Made by a program: the position numbers and the translations under genes. Below, piece by piece: positions 1 through 6,408 of a stretch of DNA of 11,569 nucleotides. The first letter of the stretch is position 1; each line of letters opens with the position of its first letter. Location of the stretch: positions 1 to 11,569 of the forward strand of contig DAHXOQ010000068.1 of the NCBI GenBank assembly GCA_027364815.1, in the 5' to 3' direction. Origin of the DNA: Acidobacteriaceae bacterium (GTDB lineage: Bacteria; Acidobacteriota; Terriglobia; Terriglobales; Acidobacteriaceae). The notes under the pieces are model-generated. The model saw only the letters and a list, made by a program, of their open reading frames with translations, was not told the origin of the DNA and made no database searches.

Positions 1-1322
1 CCGAGTCGCTGGGCGAGAGAGTCTTCCGTGGCGTTGAAGAGCGAGGGGAGATCGATCTCGTGGCGCTTGAGGAGTTCGGCGATGGCTGGCTCGATGAGCG
101 TGGCGCCGAAGCGCGGAAGGATGGGCGTGACGCGGCCCAAATTTGCGATGCGTTCGTAGAGGACGGCGGATTGGGCGAAGTAAGCGATCTCAGCCGCGCC
201 GCCGACGTAGCTTGAGGTGGGGAGAATGGAATCCTGAAAGATGGGACGAAGAAGAGCGGAGGGTGAGATGCGCTCGGGCTCTGAGGCGAGGATGGCGAGG
301 AGGTCGGCGGTTGAGTAGGTGTCGCGGCCGGCCTGCCAGAGACCGTTGGGTTCTTCGGGCGTTGCGGGGGTGCGCTTGAGGGATTCGCGTGCGCCGTTTT
401 TTGCGTTGATGAGAAAGAGAAGGCTGGAGCGCTCACTAACGGCGACTTGGGCGGAATAGCCTGCGGCGTGGAGGTCGGCGTTGCGCTCGAGGAGAGCGGC
501 GTGGAGTTCATCGGCACGCTCGATTGCGGCTCGCAAGACTGGAGCGCCCAGTTGATGTGCGGCGCGGTTGTTGGGATCGAAGATGAGGAGGCCAGGACAA
601 ATGTCATCGCCGCAGGAAGATCCGGCTGCGAAAAAAACGCGCGCGTAGAAATCGGCGAATGCCTGGGCGAGAGTATTGCCGGGCTGGTAGGCGGCCTGGA
701 GAGCTTCCTGCGCATCAGAGAATCCGATGAGCTCGGCGGCCTCTTCGACGAGGGGAAGGATGGAGTCGTCGAGAATGATGGAACCGACGGGGAGTTCAGC
801 TTTGGGCCAGCTTTGGTAAGTGAGGCGCTTGAGCTCGCGCTTGGCGGGGAGTGTGGTGTGGTTGATCTCGGCGAAGTCGTGGTCTTCACTGGCGAGCCAG
901 AAGATGGGGACGTGAGGGGTGGTCTGAATGCGGGCTTTTGCGATGGCGGTGGCGGCTTTCATCGGAGTGAAGAGCGGACCGCCGAAGAGGCCGACCTGCT
1001 GACCGGTGACGATGGCCGATGCTCCTGCGGTGAGCATGGAGAGGGCGAGAGTTTGAGTGGGATTTTGTTCGGCGAGAATTTTGACGAGCTCTGTGCGATG
1101 GGATGCGTCTGAGTTTGCCGCAGAGGCCGAATTTTCTGCTGAACGCTTGGTGGAGGAATAGAAAGCCTCTGTGCTGCCTGAAATTGCATCCAGGTAGAGC
1201 CGGTTCACTCCGGGCAAGGCGGTCGTCGGCAATCGTTCGGCGATCAAATCATTACTTCTTTCGGTTGGCTGGATTCCCACGGTGGAATATCTACGTACTT
1301 TAGGATGCCACGGGAGACCCAT
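1..1322 (-). CDS. bshC: Bacillithiol biosynthesis cysteine-adding enzyme BshC (C-terminus cut off by window edge)
   Basis: BshC is assigned the last step of bacillithiol synthesis: adding cysteine to glucosaminyl-malate in the cytoplasm. The minus-strand frame stays open from about 1322 to position 1, about 440 codons against a usual family length near 540, so roughly the last 100 residues lie outside the window. Family hallmarks read in order are ALPGVNRLYLD (about residues 35-45), VTGQQVGLFGGPLFTP (about 105-120), the adjacent PIFWLASEDHDFAEIN (about 139-154), and near the window edge SSYVGGAAEIAYFAQSAVLYER followed by LPRFGATLIEPAI. The start is uncertain: ATG 1322-1320 has only a weak upstream GAG and the first 25 or so residues look unlike the family, so a GTG or TTG further in is possible. 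The gene is divergent from the Nudix gene. Family assignment is secure from the motifs; bacillithiol production by this organism is inference. Confidence 0.93.
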   Translation of the reverse strand, partial: MGLPWHPKVRRYSTVGIQPTERSNDLIAERLPTTALPGVNRLYLDAISGSTEAFYSSTKRSAENSASAANSDASHRTELVKILAEQNPTQTLALSMLTAGASAIVTGQQVGLFGGPLFTPMKAATAIAKARIQTTPHVPIFWLASEDHDFAEINHTTLPAKRELKRLTYQSWPKAELPVGSIILDDSILPLVEEAAELIGFSDAQEALQAAYQPGNTLAQAFADFYARVFFAAGSSCGDDICPGLLIFDPNNRAAHQLGAPVLRAAIERADELHAALLERNADLHAAGYSAQVAVSERSSLLFLINAKNGARESLKRTPATPEEPNGLWQAGRDTYSTADLLAILASEPERISPSALLRPIFQDSILPTSSYVGGAAEIAYFAQSAVLYERIANLGRVTPILPRFGATLIEPAIAELLKRHEIDLPSLFNATEDSLAQRL

Positions 1323-1445
1323 TTGATGCACAACTCGTGAAATTGAAATCAGGATTCACAATAGTGTGCGGTCGTGGCCGCTATACTTTCGGTATTACGC
1401 GCCACCTGTTTACAACTTGTGTTGAAACAAATTTGAGGAGATTCT
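1323..1445. promoter_or_regulatory. Divergent intergenic region between bshC and the Nudix gene
   Basis: This 123-bp gap must hold the promoters for two divergent genes. On the plus strand a TATACT hexamer at 1382-1387 could be a -10 box, but the nearest -35-like hexamer, TTCACA at 1355-1360, is 21 bp away, which is too far for a good sigma-70 promoter. I could not pick a convincing minus-strand promoter. The Shine-Dalgarno of the Nudix gene, GAGGAG, lies at 1435-1440. Confidence 0.3.
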
Positions 1446-2144
1446 ATGCCCGGCAAGAAGAAGCCCACAGTCAAACCGAAGCCCGCGAAGAGCGAGAAGA
1501 GCAAGTCAGCTAAGGCCAAAAAGCCGAGCAAGAAATTGAAGGCTGGGAAAGGCGCGGAGAAGAGCGCGAAGATCACACGCCCGGAAAACACAAAGAAGGA
1601 GACGATCATCAACTCTGAGGTTGTTTACACGGGGCCGCTGTTCAGGGTACTGCGCAATGAACTCAGCGATCCTGCGGGACACCATGCGATCCGTGACGTG
1701 ATCCGGCACAACGGGAGCGTGGTGATCATTGCGGTGGACAGCAGCAAGAGCAAGCGTGATCCGCTGATTGTGATGGAGAAGCAGTATCGCCACGCGGCGG
1801 GGCAATATATGTGGGAGTTGCCGGCGGGGAAACTGGACCCGGGCGAAGAGGCACTGACGGGCGCACAGCGGGAGTTGGCCGAAGAGACCGGCTACCATGC
1901 CCGGAAGTGGAAGCTGCTGGTTGAGTATTATGCGAGTCCGGGATTTCTGGGCGAATCGATGAAGATTTTTGTAGCTGAAGATCTGGTGGCCGGCGTAGCG
2001 CATCCCGAGGAGGATGAGCAGATCGAGATACGCCACGTTCGGCTTTCTGAGATTATGAAGGCGATTGACAAGGGGATCATCATAGATGGGAAGACGCTTT
2101 GCGGAGTGCAGATATTTGCGCGGAGACTGCGACGCAAGGGTTGA
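1446..2144 (+). CDS. Nudix hydrolase, ADP-ribose pyrophosphatase type, with lysine-rich N-terminal tail
   Basis: Predicted cytoplasmic hydrolase of ADP-ribose or a related nucleoside diphosphate sugar, giving AMP plus a sugar phosphate. Of 232 residues, 128-150 form a complete Nudix box: G128, E134, R142-E143-L144, E146-E147, G149-Y150. The box follows WELPAGK, typical of the NudF/ADPRase branch. Proline 165 in SPGF lies 15 residues after the box, the position regarded as diagnostic of ADP-ribose specificity, and acidic residues follow (E170). Residues 1-45 are an extension of almost only Lys, Ala, Pro, Ser and Gly (MPGKKKPTVKPKPAK...), like histone-H1-type basic tails and absent from ordinary NudF proteins. 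A GAGGAG Shine-Dalgarno five bases before ATG 1446 supports this start, so the tail is probably translated. Exact substrate is not determined by sequence. Confidence 0.9.
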   Translation: MPGKKKPTVKPKPAKSEKSKSAKAKKPSKKLKAGKGAEKSAKITRPENTKKETIINSEVVYTGPLFRVLRNELSDPAGHHAIRDVIRHNGSVVIIAVDSSKSKRDPLIVMEKQYRHAAGQYMWELPAGKLDPGEEALTGAQRELAEETGYHARKWKLLVEYYASPGFLGESMKIFVAEDLVAGVAHPEEDEQIEIRHVRLSEIMKAIDKGIIIDGKTLCGVQIFARRLRRKG

Positions 2145-2174
2145 GCGCGATAGGTGTGCCAGCGAGAATACCAC

Positions 2175-2201
2175 ATGGCGGGAATTCAACAATCCCGCCA
2201 T
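2175..2201 (+). terminator. Hairpin downstream of the Nudix gene
   Basis: ATGGCGGGA (2175-2183) and TCCCGCCAT (2193-2201) form a perfect 9-bp stem with a 9-nt loop, 30 nt after the Nudix stop codon. The stem is GC-rich but the following bases (CATGATTGTGTT) are not a clean T-run. It may be a weak intrinsic terminator or an mRNA 3'-end stabiliser. Confidence 0.5.
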
Positions 2202-2220
2202 CATGATTGTGTTGATGCCG

Positions 2221-2310
2221 CAAATCTTTGAATTCAAATAACTTTTTATTGATTTAGCGACCATACAATTGTTTAAATAACAAAGATTTGACAGTACAAA
2301 GTTGAATTCT
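2221..2310 (+). promoter_or_regulatory. AT-rich promoter and operator-like region of the cold-shock gene
   Basis: The DNA becomes strongly AT-rich here. Candidate promoters are TTGATT (2249-2254) with TTAAAT (2273-2278) at 18 bp, and a perfect -35 hexamer TTGACA (2288-2293) with only a poor -10 near 2309. CAAATCTTTG (2221-2230) and CAAAGATTTG (2281-2290) are an exact 10-bp inverted repeat bracketing the first promoter candidate. The left arm overlaps a perfect 12-bp palindrome, TTTGAATTCAAA (2227-2238). If the first promoter is used, the csp mRNA has a leader of roughly 130 nt, as is common for cold-shock mRNAs. Which promoter is real cannot be told from sequence. Confidence 0.5.
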
Positions 2311-2412
2311 AGAGAACCTTTCACACAGAATCTACGTCCTATGAGCAGAGGGAGTGGACTTCCCCAGTTAGTCCTCCGCCCTCGATACCACACTCAGAAA
2401 GAGGCAAGGCCT

Positions 2413-2646
2413 GTGGCTCAGTACAAAGGTAAGGTTAAGTGGTTCAACAACGCAAAAGGTTTCGGTTTCATCGGACGTGAGGATGGACCCGATGTGTTTG
2501 TGCACTACTCCGCCGTTCAGGTGGATGGCTACAAAACTTTGAAGGACGGCGATGAGGTCGAGTTCGACATTGTTGAAGGTCAAAAAGGACTTCAAGCGGA
2601 GTCTGTAGTGCGTCTCAAACAACCAGCCGCAGCCAAAGCGGAGTAA
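2413..2646 (+). CDS. Cold-shock protein, CspA family
   Basis: Small single-strand nucleic-acid-binding protein that melts RNA secondary structure; one OB-fold domain of 77 residues, the usual family length. After the initiator the protein reads AQYKGKVKWFNNAKGFGFI, with W10 and F11, the RNP1 segment KGFGFI at 15-20 and the RNP2 segment VFVH at 28-31. A short Ala/Lys tail (PAAAKAE) ends it. I chose GTG 2413 because it sits 8 nt after GAGG (2401-2404) and gives the canonical Csp N-terminus. The frame is open back to an ATG at 2302, which would add 37 non-family residues and is probably leader. It appears monocistronic, with hairpins on both sides. Confidence 0.93.
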   Translation: MAQYKGKVKWFNNAKGFGFIGREDGPDVFVHYSAVQVDGYKTLKDGDEVEFDIVEGQKGLQAESVVRLKQPAAAKAE

Positions 2647-2657
2647 TCACCTGCATT

Positions 2658-2682
2658 AGCCCTCAGCAGTCCGTTGAGGGCT
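2658..2682 (+). terminator. Hairpin after the cold-shock gene
   Basis: AGCCCTCA (2658-2665) pairs perfectly with TGAGGGCT (2675-2682) around a 9-nt loop, starting 12 nt after the csp stop codon. No T-run follows, so termination would be weak or need another factor; it could also protect the 3' end of the short mRNA. Confidence 0.5.
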
Positions 2683-2942
2683 GTTGCGCCTAAGGTGCGT
2701 CTACACACAGGTTCTCAATCACAATGTTGAGGCCTGAATAGAACTTTAGATTGAAAGCAAGCGAATCTGCTTTGTAGCATCCTTTAACTGCCACAGTTAG
2801 CAGATGTGTCATTTTATTGATTGCCAGGTTTTCCTCTCTCATTTCAAGAAATTCTCCCACCAATTCCCACATTCTCACGTTAAGATGAGGGTGAGAGTTG
2901 TTCTGTGTTCGAGTTCGGTTGAACAGAAAAGATGAGGTCGAG
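2683..2942. other. Intergenic region upstream of the membrane-anchored protein
   Basis: About 260 bp of lower-GC DNA without a convincing gene. An 89-codon minus-strand frame (2690-2959) is open but has no recognisable motif or ribosome-binding site and runs into the next gene on the other strand. The right end holds the Shine-Dalgarno GAGG (2934-2937) of the next gene. I could not identify a clear promoter. Confidence 0.4.
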
Positions 2943-3650
2943 ATGAGCCTTTTAAACACTACGACGGATCAAGTTGACGACGCAGCCAAGGGTGAGGACT
3001 TTGCCAAGGGTACGAGCAACCTGATCAAAGCCCTCATAGTCTCGGGTATTGTTGTCACCATTCTCATTGCGGTTTACGTATTGGTATTTGCCTCAGCACC
3101 GCCACCGCCCTCAACGGGCAAGGCAGAGAATGTGTGGGCATATTTCCTGCATACAACGACACCCAGCGTGGATGCCAATGGCGACCCCATCCCGTCGCAG
3201 CCATTTGATCGAGTGCTGGTTTTTGCTGAAATCAAAATTCACAACCAGGGCAAGAGCCCGCTGGTGATGCACGAGGTGCTCTCGAACATCACGCTCAACG
3301 ACGGCATTCACTCGAGCTTCGCGGCGTCGCTGACAGACTTCCAGCGTTTGCTGGTCGCCTATCCGCAACTGAGCTCAATTGCCGGCACACCGTTGAATAT
3401 CGGTGCAACGCTTGATCCGGGCCAGACAATCTCGGGCACGATCTTTTCTTCGTTTGAGATGACGAAGGCCGACTTTGACGCGCGCAAGGATCTGAACTTC
3501 AGCTTCGCGTTCAAATACAACCCGACGCTGATCATTACGCCGACCCAGCCCGTACAGATGCCGAACCTGACGGCTCCGCTGGATGAGCCTACCAAGATTC
3601 CCGGCGTGAAGAAGGAGAAGCAGGCTACCGCCGCTTCAGTGTTCCAGTAG
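2943..3650 (+). CDS. Single-pass membrane-anchored protein with extracytoplasmic beta-rich domain, function unknown
   Basis: I do not recognise the family. The 235-residue protein has a polar N-terminus (1-26), one hydrophobic segment (about 28-50, ALIVSGIVVTILIAVYVLVF), a short proline linker (PPPP at 53-56), then an outside domain (about 62-200) of alternating beta-strand-like segments such as VLVFAEIKIHNQGKSPLVMHEV and GATLDPGQTISGTIFSSFEM. The strand pattern, with an N-Q-G-K-S-P-L turn and a late DPGQ turn, suggests an immunoglobulin-like sandwich of the kind seen in small anchored lipoprotein-like domains; that is inference. A Lys/Ala tail ends the protein. ATG 2943 is chosen because GAGG lies 5 nt upstream; the frame is open back to 2898, but those 15 residues are basic and non-hydrophobic. 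It is convergent with another membrane-anchored protein, and a shared terminator lies between them. Confidence 0.75.
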   Translation: MSLLNTTTDQVDDAAKGEDFAKGTSNLIKALIVSGIVVTILIAVYVLVFASAPPPPSTGKAENVWAYFLHTTTPSVDANGDPIPSQPFDRVLVFAEIKIHNQGKSPLVMHEVLSNITLNDGIHSSFAASLTDFQRLLVAYPQLSSIAGTPLNIGATLDPGQTISGTIFSSFEMTKADFDARKDLNFSFAFKYNPTLIITPTQPVQMPNLTAPLDEPTKIPGVKKEKQATAASVFQ

Positions 3651-3671
3651 AGAGTCATCAGCAGAAACAAA

Positions 3672-3706
3672 AAGGAGCAGAGACCGCGCTGGTCTCTGCT
3701 CTTTAT
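3672..3706. terminator. Strong bidirectional intrinsic terminator
   Basis: GAGCAGAGACC (3675-3685) pairs perfectly with GGTCTCTGCTC (3691-3701) around a 5-nt loop. The plus strand continues with a T-rich CTTTATTTG and the left flank is an A-run, so the minus transcript also ends in a U-run. It lies between the convergent stop codons at 3650 and 3727 and can serve both genes. Confidence 0.92.
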
Positions 3707-3726
3707 TTGTTGAATCCAAGTGATGA

Positions 3727-4581
3727 TTAGTTACTGGAGATTGTGGCTGGCGCCGGCGCACTCTTTGGCGTGGTCAGGTACCCAGTGACCGTATTCTTGG
3801 CGCTGATCGAATTCACAACCACCTCAAAGAGCATTGGTTCCTTGCCGCTGTAGAACTGCAAGGGCTCATTCAGGTTGCGGTCTTTCTTCTCGTAGGATTT
3901 GTCGTCGGAGTAGATGAGCAGGGTAAAGCGGCTCTTCTTGGCGTCTGACTTTTTCAATTCCAGGCTCACCGTTCCGACTGGCTTCTTTTGTCCCTTCACC
4001 AGCGTAAATTCGTAATAGTTGCGGTCGCCCTTGTGCTTGAGCAGTTCAAGCTCGTCATGGTTGCGGGCAATCAAGCTGCTGTGGCCGTCAAGGTCGCCTT
4101 TCATCGATTGCAACTGGCTTACAGCCGTCGCCAAGTCGCCCTGCGTTTTGGTCAGATCGGTCTTGACGCCTCCGACATCCGTCTTGACACCGGAAACATC
4201 ACTCTGGACAGCAGTGACCTGCTGCGCTGTTTCCTTCTGCGCACTCTCGAGAGCGCGCTTATCAGCCTGCTCGCGATGCAGAATTTCCTGTGCGCTGGCT
4301 TCCATCTGCTTCTGTGTCAGGCCGAGGGAATCGCCCAGCTCTTGTGTTGCAACCTTGAGACGCGCCTTTGTCTCGCTCAGATCTGAGCTGAGCTTGGCAG
4401 TCTGCTGATTTGAGTCGGCGAGCGCCGCCTCCTGACGCGCAATCCGTCCAGAGAGCGAGTAGTTCCAGATCAAACCGCCGATTGCCGCTAAGAGCGCGAG
4501 CGCAAGCGCTACCAGCAGCGCTCCGGATTGTGATCTGGGAGTTTTTTCGGACTCTTCAGATGACTCAAATAAATTTGCCAT
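3727..4581 (-). CDS. Membrane-anchored coiled-coil protein with C-terminal beta-rich domain, function unknown
   Basis: Family not recognised. The 284-residue protein has a short acidic, Ser-rich cytoplasmic start, one hydrophobic segment (about 20-41, GALLVALALALLAAIGGLIW), then a long coiled coil (about 43-183) rich in Ala, Gln, Lys, Asp and Glu. Residues 125-166 contain six consecutive heptads starting V-Q/K-S/T-D-V (VQSDVSG, VKTDVGG, VKTDLTK, TQGDLAT, AVSQLQS, MKGDLDG). A compact domain follows (about 187-272), beginning NYYEFTLVKGQKKPVGTVSLELK and strand-rich, then an Ala/Pro tail. The layout suggests a trimeric or dimeric stalk presenting a domain outside the membrane. Start ATG 4581-4579 is chosen since AGAGGA lies about 10 nt upstream; longer in-frame starts exist up to 4632. 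The region before citrate synthase separates it from that gene, which points the other way. Confidence 0.75.
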   Translation of the reverse strand: MANLFESSEESEKTPRSQSGALLVALALALLAAIGGLIWNYSLSGRIARQEAALADSNQQTAKLSSDLSETKARLKVATQELGDSLGLTQKQMEASAQEILHREQADKRALESAQKETAQQVTAVQSDVSGVKTDVGGVKTDLTKTQGDLATAVSQLQSMKGDLDGHSSLIARNHDELELLKHKGDRNYYEFTLVKGQKKPVGTVSLELKKSDAKKSRFTLLIYSDDKSYEKKDRNLNEPLQFYSGKEPMLFEVVVNSISAKNTVTGYLTTPKSAPAPATISSN

Positions 4582-4990
4582 GGAGTACATTTCCTCTTTT
4601 CTTGTTTTTGGTTTGGTGTTCTTGTCGCGCACTGTTGTTGATCTTCGCTGCTTCGCCTCATCAAAATTGAAAGGTGCTACAAAAATGCCACAAATCTACT
4701 GTCGCGTCTATATTCTTTGACGCGCCGCCGCAGGCTTTGTCTCGAAATTGTTACATTCCTGCGAAAAATCGTGCACATGCCCAAAAAATCAGCAACTTCA
4801 GAGCTATCACATCTGCCCTCAAAATTGCATTGTCCAATAAGAATATCCAATTCAAGCCGTGCGGGCGAGTACTTTCTGTGCCTGATTCGACTCTGGGTGT
4901 TACTCCGGAGACCCTCATCCCCGGCTACGGCTTGCATCGAAAGTGTGATTGGCGTCACTTATGCTGCGGATTTGCGTGATTTTATGTGTT
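4582..4990. other. Long intergenic region with no supported gene
   Basis: About 400 bp between two divergent genes. Open frames of 86-101 codons exist on both strands, but they overlap each other, lack Shine-Dalgarno sequences and carry no recognisable protein motif. A-rich and T-rich tracts occur near 4676-4690 and 4780-4790. The promoter for the coiled-coil gene must lie at the left end, but I could not pick it out. A small RNA cannot be excluded. Confidence 0.4.
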
Positions 4991-5006
4991 CGGAGGCGTA
5001 CGCCCC

Positions 5007-5036
5007 GTGACAACCGTTAAATGGCTGAGCTATAAA
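5007..5036 (+). promoter_or_regulatory. Sigma-70-like promoter of citrate synthase
   Basis: GTGACA (5007-5012, five of six consensus bases) and TATAAA (5031-5036, five of six) are 18 bp apart. Transcription would start near 5043, giving a leader of about 98 nt before ATG 5141. A perfect 10-bp palindrome, GGCGTACGCC (4995-5004), lies directly upstream of the -35 box and could be a regulator site. Confidence 0.6.
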
Positions 5037-5080
5037 TAAGTTGCTGCTTTTATTTCTTCCGCGCGAGAAGAGCCACTTTA

Positions 5081-5137
5081 GAGTACTCTCCAGCCGGAGT
5101 TTAACCGCATCATTCTTTTATTCTCTGGAGAGTATTC
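5081..5137 (+). promoter_or_regulatory. Leader hairpin sequestering the gltA ribosome-binding site
   Basis: GAGTACTCTCCAG (5081-5093) is complementary over 13 bases to CTGGAGAGTATTC (5125-5137), with one G-U pair in RNA and a 31-nt loop. The right arm contains GGAGAG (5127-5132), the Shine-Dalgarno of citrate synthase, 8 nt before its ATG. The folded leader would therefore block ribosome binding. The left arm overlaps the 10-bp palindrome AGAGTACTCT (5080-5089), so a DNA operator is an alternative. The complementarity is directly seen; a regulatory role is inference. Confidence 0.6.
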
Positions 5138-5140
5138 AAC

Positions 5141-6280
5141 ATGGCCACCACGACTACAACGGGCAAGGGACTTGAAGGTATCGTCGCTGCAAACTCCGGT
5201 ATCTGCTGGATCGATGGAGAGGCGGGCGTGCTGGCCTACCGCGGCATCGACATTCACGAGCTGGCACAAAAATCAACTTTCGAAGAGACCACCTACCTAC
5301 TGTGGAATGGCAAGCTGCCGACAGCGTCTGAGCAGGCAATCTTTGACCGCGCATTGGCAGCCTCGCGCCTGATTGACCCGCGCATCGTCGAAATGCTTCG
5401 CAGCTTTCCATCGACAGCGACGCCGATGGAGATACTGCGCACGGCAGTATCCGCGCTGAGCTTCTACGACCCGGACGAGCACGATAACACGCACGACGCC
5501 AATGTGCGCAAGAGCTACCGTCTGACCTCGCAGATTGCGATGATCGTCGCCATTTACGACCGCCTGCGCAAGGGCAAGGAGATTGTCGAAGCCGACCCAT
5601 CGCTGAGCCACGCGGCGAATTTTCTGTGGATGCTCAACGGGGAGAAGCCTTCAGAGACAGCCACCAAGACATTGGACATTGCGTTGATTCTGCATGCGGA
5701 CCACGAGCTGACCGCGAGCACCTTTGCAGCGCGCGTGATTGCGGCGACGCTCTCGGATATTCACTCGGCTGTGACGGGGGCGATTGGCGCGCTCAAAGGA
5801 CCGCTGCATGGCGGGGCGAATGAAGGCGTGATGCGTTTGCTTTTTGCGATTGAAAAAGCGGGAGTGGATCCGGTTGTGTACGTGAAGGATATGCTGGCGC
5901 GGAAAGAAAAGATCATGGGCTTTGGGCATCGCGTTTACAAAACGGAAGACCCTCGCGCGACGCACCTGCGCAAGATGAGCGAGCAGTTGAGCAAAGACGC
6001 CGGCCTGGAAAAATATTACGATTGGTCGCGCGCCATCGAGCTCTACATCAAGCAGGACAAAGGCTTGAACGCGAATGTGGATTTCTACTCGGCGTCGACT
6101 TACACGATGCTGGGGATTGATGTTGACTTGTTCACGCCGATTTTCGCAATCAGCAGAATTGCAGGCTGGGCGGCGCACGTGATTGAGCAGCTCGACGACA
6201 ACCGGCTGATTCGCCCGAGGGCAGATTACATTGGACCGGCGTATCCGAATCCGTGGGTGCCGGTGGAGGAGCGCGAGTAG
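5141..6280 (+). CDS. gltA: Citrate synthase, short hexameric/dimeric bacterial type
   Basis: Condenses oxaloacetate with acetyl-CoA to citrate and CoA, the entry step of the TCA cycle, in the cytoplasm. The 379-residue length fits the short class typical of Gram-positives and archaea rather than the longer E. coli-type enzyme. The catalytic triad is visible: H223 in GPLHGGANEG, H263 in IMGFGHRVYKTEDPR and D314 in NVDFYSAS; substrate-binding HADHELTAS lies at 185-193. The N-terminus GLEGIVAANSGICWIDGEAG...YRGIDIHELA matches the family. ATG 5141 is supported by GGAGAG 8 nt upstream. Short-type citrate synthases overlap in sequence with 2-methylcitrate synthases; absence of prpB or prpD neighbours favours citrate synthase. 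The gene is flanked by its own promoter and terminator, so it is probably monocistronic. Confidence 0.95.
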   Translation: MATTTTTGKGLEGIVAANSGICWIDGEAGVLAYRGIDIHELAQKSTFEETTYLLWNGKLPTASEQAIFDRALAASRLIDPRIVEMLRSFPSTATPMEILRTAVSALSFYDPDEHDNTHDANVRKSYRLTSQIAMIVAIYDRLRKGKEIVEADPSLSHAANFLWMLNGEKPSETATKTLDIALILHADHELTASTFAARVIAATLSDIHSAVTGAIGALKGPLHGGANEGVMRLLFAIEKAGVDPVVYVKDMLARKEKIMGFGHRVYKTEDPRATHLRKMSEQLSKDAGLEKYYDWSRAIELYIKQDKGLNANVDFYSASTYTMLGIDVDLFTPIFAISRIAGWAAHVIEQLDDNRLIRPRADYIGPAYPNPWVPVEERE

Positions 6281-6301
6281 ATAGCGCAATAATTAGGAAA
6301 A

Positions 6302-6352
6302 TTGGGTCTGTTTTCTGTGATTCATCTGACTGCAAACAGGCCCAAAGTTTTT
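6302..6352 (+). terminator. Intrinsic terminator of citrate synthase
   Basis: TTGGGTCTGTTT (6302-6313) pairs with AAACAGGCCCAA (6334-6345) in a 12-bp stem with one G-U pair, and a TTTTT run (6348-6352) follows. It begins 22 nt after the gltA stop codon. Confidence 0.88.
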
Positions 6353-6408
6353 GTAAAGATTTTTAGATCATGTGGTAGCTTTATTTTGTAACTCCAAAAA
6401 TTAACTCA

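Noticed and set aside
447..1112. 221-codon plus-strand open frame
   Set aside because: It lies antisense to bshC, whose minus-strand frame carries clear family motifs; the plus-strand product has no recognisable domain.
1506..2393. 295-codon minus-strand open frame over the Nudix gene
   Set aside because: Antisense shadow: the plus strand encodes a complete Nudix box with a good ribosome-binding site, and the minus-strand product is a low-complexity Arg/Leu-rich sequence.
2690..2959. 89-codon minus-strand open frame in the intergenic region
   Set aside because: No motif, no Shine-Dalgarno, and it overlaps the start of the plus-strand membrane protein; kept only as a remark in the intergenic entry.
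4674..5010. Overlapping plus- and minus-strand open frames of 93-101 codons
   Set aside because: Mutually overlapping, no ribosome-binding sites, no recognisable sequence; the right end overlaps the gltA promoter region.
5651..6289. 212-codon minus-strand open frame over citrate synthase
   Set aside because: Antisense to a gene with the full catalytic triad; Arg/His-rich shadow product.
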